In this document: positions 7,901 through 12,805 of the stretch, piece by piece
Numbering within the stretch: position 1 is the first letter of the stretch
Layout of the letters: every line of letters begins with the position of its first letter
NCBI GenBank assembly: GCA_002307095.1
Contig: DBTO01000233.1
Coordinates: forward strand, 1,431-14,235
Direction: 5' to 3'
Length of the DNA: 12,805 bases
Source: Sulfurospirillum sp. UBA1314
Lineage (GTDB): Bacteria; Campylobacterota; Campylobacteria; Campylobacterales; Sulfurospirillaceae
Position numbers and translations under genes: made by a program
The notes under the pieces: generated by a model
Databases searched by the model: none
Told to the model about the DNA's origin: nothing
What the model saw: the letters and a program-made list of their open reading frames with translations, nothing else

Positions 7901-8964
7901 GGTAATAGCTCCGTAAGTGTTAATTCTGGTTCGTGTGTTTCTTTCTTTTTTTCTTGTTTTTTAGGTGGTGGCGTACCGAACATGCCAATTTCAATCAGAT
8001 TCATAGCGGTCGGATACGCATTTTTAAAGTCTATATCGATGAACGTGTAGCCCTTAGCCTTTCCGACATGGTAACTTGAATTAAGTCCTCCCATGTAAGA
8101 GCGAGTAGCTAAGGCTTCAAATTCCTTGTAAACGCTATGTTTACGATCAAATTGCAGGTTGTGATATTCTGTTCCATACGCTTCCTTACTGTAATCAATA
8201 AAGTCATTTGTAGTTGCACCAGCCAATGTGAGGAAAAGCTTCTCTTCTTCCATATTGATAGCGTTTAATAAAAATTGCAATTTGATAAATAACTTTAGAG
8301 TCACTTCTGCATCACGAATAGCATATTCAATAAACCGATTAGGGTCTTTTTGTAAAAACTCATACATATTAGCTTTGATACTATCGTCTAAGGGTATCTT
8401 TTCAAATCCTTCCAAAAAAGTTGAAGCTTTTTCCAATGATCGGTACCCATCAGGTAGCAAAAGCATGGTGTCTCTGACATCAAACCAGCAGGAAGCGAAA
8501 CAATCATCGTCTCTGCTATCTTTTTCAAACAACGCAGTCTCTAACGGCTTAGCCGTAACCATGCTTTTTCGAATGTATTCAAATTTCATAAAAAGCTTTT
8601 TCTTATCCCTTAGCATCGCCCATTCAGCACTAAAGTAGTGTGCCACAAGGATAATACGATAAGCATGTAATGCTAACGGATAGATACCTGATTTATCCAA
8701 AATTTTATAAAGAAGCTCGGTTAAACTAAAGCGTTCATTTTTGTTAATATCAGGAAAAAAGATACCAGTTTGGTAAATTCCATCGCTAATATCATAGAGT
8801 GCAAATTGATAGGACAAACACAAATTGGTATATGCGGTAGTGCCTGTTTGATATTCGCTATCAATAGCGATGATGACAACACGACAGTTTGGATTCCCTG
8901 ATGAAGGAATTTCTCCATCAGGGAAATCCTTCACCCAATTGATTGTGGGGATATTTTCTTCCAT
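7897..8964 (-). CDS. Family-B DNA polymerase, N-terminal part (exonuclease and motif A)
   Basis: This 355 aa protein carries the proofreading and first polymerase motifs. ExoI is IAIDSE (D35, E37). ExoII is VAHYFSAEWAML, with E114 in the usual Asp position. ExoIII is YAIRD (Y214, D218). YMGGL (290-294) is the YxGG element between exonuclease and polymerase domains, and motif A is DFKNAYPTAM (D312). The protein then ends in a Lys/Glu-rich tail instead of continuing to motif B. The ATG overlaps the preceding stop as TAATG and its TGA overlaps the next ATG, so three genes are tightly coupled. An A AAA AAG heptamer at residues 338-340 can shift ribosomes into the downstream half, giving an 883 aa fusion. 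That length is close to intact piPolBs as I recall them. Proofreading residues look conserved. Confidence 0.9.
   Translation of the reverse strand: MEENIPTINWVKDFPDGEIPSSGNPNCRVVIIAIDSEYQTGTTAYTNLCLSYQFALYDISDGIYQTGIFFPDINKNERFSLTELLYKILDKSGIYPLALHAYRIILVAHYFSAEWAMLRDKKKLFMKFEYIRKSMVTAKPLETALFEKDSRDDDCFASCWFDVRDTMLLLPDGYRSLEKASTFLEGFEKIPLDDSIKANMYEFLQKDPNRFIEYAIRDAEVTLKLFIKLQFLLNAINMEEEKLFLTLAGATTNDFIDYSKEAYGTEYHNLQFDRKHSVYKEFEALATRSYMGGLNSSYHVGKAKGYTFIDIDFKNAYPTAMNLIEIGMFGTPPPKKQEKKKETHEPELTLTELLP
7945..7951 (-). promoter_or_regulatory. Candidate -1 ribosomal frameshift site A AAA AAG joining the polymerase halves
   Basis: On the minus strand a run of seven A followed by G is read GAA AAA AAG in the upstream polymerase frame, so A AAA AAG is in the right phase for tandem Lys-tRNA slippage, as in dnaX. 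After a -1 slip the frame has no stop for the 15 codons to the ATG at 7900 and continues to 6314. No clear upstream Shine-Dalgarno-like or downstream hairpin stimulator is visible. Confidence 0.6.
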
Positions 8965-9461
8965 TATTTAAGTACCAGTGTTGTTCTTAGGAGTTTTTTC
9001 TCTTCGGCTTTGAGAAACTTGGTCATATGATCATTTATCAAAAAGACAAAGATGGCTTCTAGGTGACTCCTATTTAATGCAATTAAGCATTTACTATTAA
9101 TCTTTTTTGGATCAAAAGCCTTCCCTAACTCTCCAGTGTAGAATGTTGCATGATAATGCTCAGCTTCTTGCATCATTTTTACAGCTTTACCAGCTCCAGC
9201 AGGCATAGAGCCTGATGATTCGTATCCGTTGCTCAGAAGCAAGCTAAAGACCTCCTTGTTTTTCTCCCATTGTTGAGCAAGTTCGAGCATGACGTCTCGC
9301 TTGATTCTAAAGCGCTCATCTGTAGAAGATGACTCAATAGTGAAGCTCTCTTTCGCTTCTTTAGTGAATTTTTCGACATTCACTGTGTGCAATATGGTGC
9401 CTTCCTCGAATGTCAACGCCGCTATATCTTCCTGTTCAGTCTCATGTTCAGTTTGTGACAT
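8964..9461 (-). CDS. Unknown 165 aa protein, first gene of the polymerase operon
   Basis: Starts MSQTEHETEQEDIAALTFEE at ATG 9461, with AAGGAG five bases upstream. The frame continues further up to 9578, but without a ribosome site. The protein is acidic at the N-terminus, then has a mixed helical body (RFRIKRDVMLELAQQWEKNKEVFSLLL) and a Lys-rich end (FLKAEEKKLLRTTLVLK). No signal peptide, membrane segment or known catalytic motif is seen, and I do not recognise the family. It shares one base with the polymerase start (TAATG), so the two products are made together. A role in polymerase loading, single-strand binding or control is conceivable only from this coupling. A large palindrome lies just upstream of its ribosome site. 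Confidence 0.75.
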   Translation of the reverse strand: MSQTEHETEQEDIAALTFEEGTILHTVNVEKFTKEAKESFTIESSSTDERFRIKRDVMLELAQQWEKNKEVFSLLLSNGYESSGSMPAGAGKAVKMMQEAEHYHATFYTGELGKAFDPKKINSKCLIALNRSHLEAIFVFLINDHMTKFLKAEEKKLLRTTLVLK

Positions 9462-9485
9462 GAATACTCCTTTTTTTGGTTTATT

Positions 9486-9535
9486 AAGAAGGCGAAAATC
9501 ATATGATTTTTCCTTCTTGACGAGTAAAATCATAT
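9486..9535. promoter_or_regulatory. Palindromic operator upstream of the polymerase operon
   Basis: AAGAAGG (9486-9492) and CCTTCTT (9512-9518) flank the perfect palindrome AAAATCATATGATTTT (9495-9510). A further half AAAATCATAT recurs at 9526-9535, 31 bp (three helical turns) away. TATGAT, a plausible -10, lies in both copies on the minus strand. This looks like a repressor site over the operon promoter. The divergent zinc-ribbon/HTH gene is an obvious candidate for the regulator. Confidence 0.6.
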
Positions 9536-9664
9536 CACTAATTTTAGGGGTTAAATCGCCTATTTTAAGGCATTTCATTCAGAAAAAAACACCAAAAAAC
9601 AACTCTGGAACTCTTGCCTAACGATAGCCTTGACTAAGTGGCACCAATTTTTTCAAAATTTGTA

Positions 9665-9670
9665 TATAAT
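9665..9670 (+). promoter_or_regulatory. -10 box for the zinc-ribbon/HTH gene
   Basis: A perfect TATAAT is followed by AAAGGGGG at 9681-9688, a ribosome-site-like run. It overlaps the ATG at 9669, which therefore cannot be the start of a transcript made from this box. TTGACT at 9630 is too far for a -35. Confidence 0.4.
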
Positions 9671-10420
9671 GGATAAAAACAAAGGGGGAAAATCATCAAG
9701 ATAGACAAAACAAGAAACAAAAAAAGCATTAACCTGAAGGAAGAGAAGCTAAAAAATATCTATTTTTGTCCCCATTGCAAAGAAATAAATAAAGCGGCAA
9801 TTGATGAGAGTGAGAGTCAAGCTTCGATATTTGATCGAAATAAAAATAAGTCAAAGTATCGATGTAAAGTTTGTGAACCGAGGACAAATTTTTTTAATCC
9901 TTCTGACGATAAACTATGGAAAGGGCTTTCATATAATTTTCGTGTCAATAAAAAAACGAAAGAAGGAGAGGTGAAACTTTTCATCAAAGAGGTAATTATT
10001 AAATTGCAAGCTAAGGGGTTTTCGAATCGTGATATAAATGCTATTACGCACTTCTCTCGCAAAAAAATCAATGAACTCTCTGCTACTATCTCAGAAAAAC
10101 TGGTTAAGACTTGCTCACTAAAAGAATTTTTAGAAGATGAGTTAGTAGTATCAGCCAACGTGCTAGAAAACATTCTCAGTAGTCGTGCTTTAAGTGGTAT
10201 TGAAAAAACTGACTTTGTGACTAAAGCACTGCTCTATGGATGCACATATGATTTCATTGTTCAAGTAATAGGTATAAGCAAAGGTGTAATCTCACAAGTA
10301 TCAAAAACTCTTCATGATGATCGGCTTGCGATTGCAATTAATAAAATCAAGAAGAAGGTAGCACTAGTGGATGATGGAGTAGAGAAGAGGGTGTCCATTA
10401 CAACTCGAGAAAAAAAATAA
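9669..10420 (+). pseudogene. Zinc-ribbon + HTH DNA-binding protein, reading frame broken
   Basis: The frame ending at TAA 10418-10420 is open back to 9752 but has no usual start except GTG 9971 (149 aa). Upstream of that GTG the frame encodes clearly protein-like sequence with CKVC (9863-9874). The partner motif CPHC (9766-9777) lies in another frame and runs into a stop, with the shift at the AAAA of 9778-9781. A second break lies further 5', at the G5A4 run near 9684-9692 or the A6 run 9719-9724, since ATG 9669 ends at TAG 9702. Repaired, it would be a ~240 aa protein: four-Cys zinc ribbon, HTH around SNRDINAITHFSRKKINEL, and a second HTH-like region near CTYDFIVQVIGISKGVISQV. It resembles IS1-type InsA DNA-binding architecture only in layout. 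It may be a regulator or end-binding protein of the module. Real decay and homopolymer sequencing error cannot be separated here. Confidence 0.65.
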
Positions 10421-10427
10421 GCACTTA

Positions 10428-10454
10428 TATCCCCCCGTGTTCTTAGTGAACCAA
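10428..10454 (-). repeat. Right 27 bp inverted repeat of the polymerase module
   Basis: Exact reverse complement of 6271-6297, starting TATCCCCCCGTGTTCTTAGT. It lies 8 bp after the stop of the zinc-ribbon/HTH gene, so both outermost genes of the module run outward to the repeats. Confidence 0.95.
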
Positions 10455-10501
10455 TAAAGAAGTGAACTATCGACTCTGATAGCCGACGGTTCACTTCTTT
10501 A
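10455..10501 (+). terminator. Large stem-loop directly outside the right repeat
   Basis: A perfect 13 bp stem (TAAAGAAGTGAAC, 10455-10467, with its complement 10489-10501) encloses an inner TATC/GATA stem and a six-base loop. It contains two further copies of the GTTCACT word found in the 27 bp repeat. It may be a bidirectional terminator between the convergent genes or a recombinase-binding site; the T-run is short. Confidence 0.55.
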
Positions 10502-10548
10502 AAACGCTTATATCACAAGGCTTTGCAACACTTATCATCTTGTATCGT

Positions 10549-10586
10549 GCCAAATTTTGAGCCTTTGGTGTGCCAAACAAGCCACT
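10549..10586 (-). repeat. Phased GCCAA-type repeats, right edge of the accessory region
   Basis: GCCAAA, GCCTTT, GCCAAA and GCCACT start at 10549, 10561, 10572 and 10581, about one turn apart. On the minus strand this reads as an imperfect copy of 1867-1893, so the two sets point toward each other across the island. Confidence 0.4.
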
Positions 10587-10592
10587 TTTTGA

Positions 10593-10946
10593 CTAAAGTT
10601 GATATTGCAGTAGTTTGTCTAAAATCTCTGTTGGCACAATTTTAGATTCAAGTATCAAGCTTACTCCGAAATCATTATCAACTAAAATAACGATCTCCAA
10701 GACATTCTCTTTTTGCTCTATCAATTCTATGTAATGAAACAAACCATCATTGAAAGAGGGTAGTCTGCATTTTGAAAGGGGAAGAGGGCTGTTAAGAAGC
10801 TCATCGAACTGTTCAATGATGATGAAGTAGCCATACTCAGGATAGACAAAATCACTAGGCAGTCTATCGAATGAGTAAAGAGTATATTCTTTTAATGCAG
10901 GGTTCTTAATGAGGCTTACATCGCCTTTATTTAGAAGCTCTATCAT
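10593..10946 (-). CDS. Unknown 117 aa acidic protein
   Basis: Starts MIELLNKGDVSLIKNPALKEY at ATG 10946. It has no membrane segment or recognised motif. Alternating hydrophobic and charged stretches such as VLEIVILVDNDFGVSLILESKIV suggest a small alpha/beta fold. It has no ribosome site of its own: its ATG overlaps the TGA of the 37 aa peptide upstream (ATGA), so expression should depend on that peptide. It is convergent with the zinc-ribbon/HTH gene across the 10455-10501 stem-loop. Whether it belongs to the mobile region or to the host chromosome is unclear. I do not recognise the family. Confidence 0.65.
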   Translation of the reverse strand: MIELLNKGDVSLIKNPALKEYTLYSFDRLPSDFVYPEYGYFIIIEQFDELLNSPLPLSKCRLPSFNDGLFHYIELIEQKENVLEIVILVDNDFGVSLILESKIVPTEILDKLLQYQL

Positions 10947-11056
10947 GGTTCGAGCTTTTTAGAGTTATGGCTCAAGGTTTGGCGAGCAGACATGATGGCA
11001 ATAATTGCTAAAGCAGTACATCGGATAATGATGCACATTGTGGTTTGATTTTTCAT
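10943..11056 (-). CDS. 37 aa single-span membrane peptide
   Basis: A short frame, MKNQTTMCIIIRCTALAIIA, continuing to SHNSKKLEP. It has a strong ribosome site (AAGGAG, eight bases before ATG 11056). Residues about 7-24 form one hydrophobic segment, followed by a basic, polar tail. The stop overlaps the start of the 117 aa gene by ATGA, which supports real translation and a two-gene operon. The size and single span recall small regulatory membrane peptides or toxins, but no known family is recognised. A pure leader peptide that couples translation of the next gene is an alternative. Confidence 0.55.
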   Translation of the reverse strand: MKNQTTMCIIIRCTALAIIAIMSARQTLSHNSKKLEP

Positions 11057-11171
11057 TGGTGTTTCTCCTTAGAATTTAATTCCAAGTTTTGAATATATGC
11101 TTTCAATTTCCAAGATACGGAATAATTAGATGTATAATAAACAGATAGCAAGATTTTCTTGAGGATACGCA

Positions 11172-11792
11172 ATGAGCGACTGTGTGAGTATAGATGAAGT
11201 TGTTAATTGTACATTGAAGGCAATAACGAATGCTCATAATGAGTATTTTGAATGGAGTGATGGTGAGTGGCTTTGGAATGCACATGAATATTTTTTAACT
11301 GTAAGAATTGCAGAGAGTATTGTAAAACTAGACAAAAAAAAGTTTGTAACCATGGAAGACAATGTTGATTATATCTTGGGTCATGCAAAGGCAAAAGGTA
11401 GTGGTAAAATGCATTCTGATATTAGAAAAAATGGTAGATTTGATATTGTTTTATGGTTGGCAGATGGTATAACACCAAGAGCCGTTATTGAGGTAAAAAA
11501 CAGTGTTAATGTATTTTCAAAAATTGAGCAAGATGTCAAACGTATAAGAGAGGTTATAAGAAGAAAAGCTACTTCTTCTATGATTGAATTTGGAATTATT
11601 GCTTTTTATATATCACAACAATATAAGCAGTCTGCTAAAGAGCAGTTGCAAAAGCAAATTGATAATATATTTGATCAAGTTAAAGAAACAGTTGGAAACA
11701 GCTTTGAAGTTGAACAGTACGGGCAGGATTCTATTTCTTGTGATGATGACCAAAACGCATTTTGTCCTGTAGTCTTTTTAATCAAAAAGTAG
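11172..11792 (+). CDS. PD-(D/E)XK nuclease-like protein, 206 aa
   Basis: Starts MSDCVSIDEVVNCTLKAITN with GAGG seven bases upstream. TATAAT at 11133-11138 may be its -10. The core GRFDIVLWLADG (D91) followed by AVIEVKN (E107, K109) is the D-x(n)-ExK signature of the PD-(D/E)XK fold, and RIAESI (E48) could supply the upstream acidic helix. The following long helix (VFSKIEQDVKRIREVIRRK) also fits the fold. It would be a small nuclease-like or DNA-processing protein of the cytoplasm. It stands alone, divergent from the 37 aa peptide and convergent with the XRE gene, with no methyltransferase partner nearby. A defence role is possible but not shown. Confidence 0.65.
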   Translation: MSDCVSIDEVVNCTLKAITNAHNEYFEWSDGEWLWNAHEYFLTVRIAESIVKLDKKKFVTMEDNVDYILGHAKAKGSGKMHSDIRKNGRFDIVLWLADGITPRAVIEVKNSVNVFSKIEQDVKRIREVIRRKATSSMIEFGIIAFYISQQYKQSAKEQLQKQIDNIFDQVKETVGNSFEVEQYGQDSISCDDDQNAFCPVVFLIKK

Positions 11793-11799
11793 ATGTATT

Positions 11800-12054
11800 T
11801 TAATGATTTTCTTCAAAGAAAGCTGCAATAGGCACATTGAGAATTTTACTGATTTTCTGTAAGTGTTCTATATTGAAGTGCTTATTGTTTGTGTAAAGTT
11901 CAGCGGCAGATACTAAGCTAACAGATTTGTAACCCATTTCAAGCGATAGCTCCAACTGCGTTAATCCCTTTTGAGTTCTAAATTTCTTTACGTTTTTTCC
12001 AATGGTTTTATAAAGGTTAACTGCCTCTTCATCGGGAAGCGAACGCTTAGTCAT
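11800..12054 (-). CDS. XRE-family HTH transcriptional regulator
   Basis: An 84 aa protein from ATG 12054. Residues about 16-75 form a Cro/CI-type five-helix domain: IGKNVKKFRTQKGLTQLELS, recognition helix region around YKSVSLVSAAEL, and HLQKISKILNVPIAAFFEE at the end. There is no extra effector domain. The ribosome site is weak (TAGG). It is convergent with the 206 aa gene and divergent from the small membrane protein. Two matching sites (12064-12073 and 12118-12127) lie in the divergent region, one over its probable -10, so it likely represses itself and perhaps its neighbour. It may be a host or island gene. Confidence 0.85.
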   Translation of the reverse strand: MTKRSLPDEEAVNLYKTIGKNVKKFRTQKGLTQLELSLEMGYKSVSLVSAAELYTNNKHFNIEHLQKISKILNVPIAAFFEENH

Positions 12055-12060
12055 TTTTTA

Positions 12061-12127
12061 ACCTACTATAGTAAATTTTTTGACCAAGTTTAGTTATAAT
12101 ACATTTTTCCATCAACCTACTACAGTG
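12061..12127. promoter_or_regulatory. Two XRE-type operator sites in the divergent promoter region
   Basis: ACCTACTATAGTA (with perfect palindrome TACTATAGTA at 12064-12073) and ACCTACTACAGTG (12115-12127) share ACCTACTAyAGTr and lie 54 bp apart. TATAAT at 12095-12100 between them is a possible -10 for the plus-strand gene at 12166. TACTAT in the first site may be the -10 of the XRE gene. Confidence 0.5.
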
Positions 12128-12165
12128 GGTTTAGATGGGTATTCCAAATCAGGTAGGAGTTTAAA

Positions 12166-12489
12166 ATGAGGATTTTCAATGTTGGGTGGATTGTTTTTGC
12201 GATGATGATCGCAGTATTAGGTTACACTTTTTATGGTGCGCTAAGTCATGGAACATCTATTCTTGAAACCCTGAAAGTTTCTGGTGGCGTATTTGCCTTT
12301 TTAGGTATTGGTTACGTTGGTGCTGTTATTGGTAATGCTATACGTTTGTATGCAATGCCTGATATGTATTTTACTGATGGTACGCTTTGGGGTGCTTTTA
12401 AAACAAGATTCTTTTGGAACCACGGACCACAATTGTCAGGCTTCTTCCTTATTTACATTGTAATTATGAGAGTTTCTGCTGCAAGTTAA
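12166..12489 (+). CDS. Small integral membrane protein, 107 aa, unknown
   Basis: Starts MRIFNVGWIVFAMMIAVLGY with GGAG seven bases upstream. Three hydrophobic segments are visible: about 6-27, 38-60 (GGVFAFLGIGYVGAVIGNAI) and 90-104 (GFFLIYIVIMRV). They are joined by a hydrophilic loop RLYAMPDMYFTDGTLWGAFK. It looks like a conserved host inner-membrane protein, not mobile-element cargo, but I do not recognise a family. Its leader carries the second XRE-type site, so the divergent regulator may control it. A large palindrome follows the gene. Confidence 0.8.
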   Translation: MRIFNVGWIVFAMMIAVLGYTFYGALSHGTSILETLKVSGGVFAFLGIGYVGAVIGNAIRLYAMPDMYFTDGTLWGAFKTRFFWNHGPQLSGFFLIYIVIMRVSAAS

Positions 12490-12503
12490 AAAATTATTCT
12501 AAT

Positions 12504-12553
12504 GAAGTGCAAACTAAGTTCTATCTTTTAAAGATATGGCTTAATTGCACTTC
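12504..12553. terminator. 50 bp near-palindrome, probable bidirectional terminator
   Basis: GAAGTGCAA (12504-12512) pairs with TTGCACTTC (12545-12553), and TATCTTTTAAAGATA (12522-12536) forms an inner stem. It separates the small membrane protein gene from the convergent Sel1-type gene. Confidence 0.55.
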
Positions 12554-12579
12554 GGTTGATATTCATTGTTATTTTAGGT

Positions 12580-12805
12580 TTAAAACAAATCTTTTATTTT
12601 ATTATACATTTCGCAACTAACAGCGACTTTTAGATCACATGCTTTTTTGATAAATTCTTTGGCTCGTAAATAATCTTCCGGTCCATTGCCTTTTTGGATA
12701 TATATTGATCCAATATGGTGACAACTTGCACCATAATTATTATTACAATTCTTTGTAAAAATATCAAATGCTTTTGAATCATCTTGATTGACGCCTTGAC
12801 CCTTC
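12580..12805 (-). CDS. Sel1-like (SLR) cysteine-rich repeat protein, 5' part outside the window
   Basis: The minus frame is open from the window edge to TAA at 12582-12580 and gives about 74 C-terminal residues. KAFDIFTKNCNNNYGASCHH and YLRAKEFIKKACDLKVAVSC are two Sel1-like helical repeats, each with paired cysteines spaced as in Helicobacter cysteine-rich (Hcp) proteins. That type is usually exported and held together by disulfides, and it is common in Campylobacterota. The start and any signal peptide lie beyond 12805. It is convergent with the small membrane protein across the 12504-12553 palindrome. Confidence 0.85.
   Translation of the reverse strand, partial: KGQGVNQDDSKAFDIFTKNCNNNYGASCHHIGSIYIQKGNGPEDYLRAKEFIKKACDLKVAVSCEMYNKIKDLF

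Noticed and set aside
9817..10173. Minus-strand 118-codon frame opposite the zinc-ribbon/HTH gene
   Set aside because: Low-complexity Ser/Leu/Phe-rich product typical of antisense frames; the plus strand carries the Cys and HTH motifs.
6271..10454. Casposon (PolB with Cas1 and terminal inverted repeats)
   Set aside because: No Cas1-like protein or CRISPR-type repeats are present; the only recombinase is a tyrosine recombinase.
6263..10464. Target-site duplication flanking the 27 bp inverted repeats
   Set aside because: Bases outside the two repeats (ending CACACT on the left, starting TAAAG on the right) do not match, so simple DDE-transposon insertion is not supported.
10947..10954. GGTTCGAG, shared with the tRNA T-loop, as an attR core
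   Set aside because: Only 8 bp match and they do not extend into the flanking T-stem or acceptor sequence; it also lies at a coding junction.

Overview
The window reads as Campylobacterota chromosome, most like Sulfurospirillum or a near relative. This rests on the wording of GroEL/GroES, the CIRCE-controlled groESL operon, AT-rich composition, and a Cys-rich Sel1-type protein at the right edge. The genus is an inference. At the left, groEL (partial) and groES lie on the minus strand behind a clear sigma70 promoter and a CIRCE operator. An intact CAT-anticodon tRNA with encoded CCA follows (1689-1765).

To the right of the tRNA is an accessory region. First comes a convergent type II restriction-modification pair: a TaqI/Eco57I-like N6-adenine methyltransferase (1981-3597, +) and a PLD-fold NgoFVII/BfiI-like endonuclease (3594-4784, -). 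Next is a tyrosine recombinase (4984-6189, -). After it comes a 4.2 kb module (6271-10454) bounded by a perfect 27 bp inverted repeat. The module holds a minus-strand, translationally coupled operon: a 165 aa unknown protein, then a family-B DNA polymerase in two ORFs (355 + 528 aa). A divergent zinc-ribbon/HTH gene in the module has broken reading frame. The polymerase has ExoI-III, YxGG and motif A in the first ORF, and motifs B, C (TTDG) and a KTRGQ element in the second. Its layout and length (883 aa combined) resemble the primer-independent PolB (piPolB) of pipolins. Polymerase, tyrosine recombinase and R-M genes together beside a tRNA also fit a pipolin-like integrative element, here in a phylum where I do not recall one described.

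The most striking detail is the split itself. Fifteen codons before the first polymerase ORF ends there is an in-phase A AAA AAG heptamer, the dnaX-type slippery sequence. The -1 frame is open from that point straight into the second ORF. A -1 slip, an extra A from transcriptional slippage, or one corrected homopolymer base would each give an uninterrupted 883 aa polymerase.

Right of the module are a 37 aa membrane peptide coupled by ATGA overlap to a 117 aa protein, a divergent PD-(D/E)XK-like protein, a small XRE regulator with matching palindromic sites in its promoter region, a small membrane protein, and the 3' end of a Sel1-repeat gene. Short phased TTGGC/GCCAA repeats in opposite orientation lie near both ends of the accessory region (about 1867 and 10549-10586) and may mark its boundaries. 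No duplicated tRNA 3' end is visible, so the exact ends stay open.
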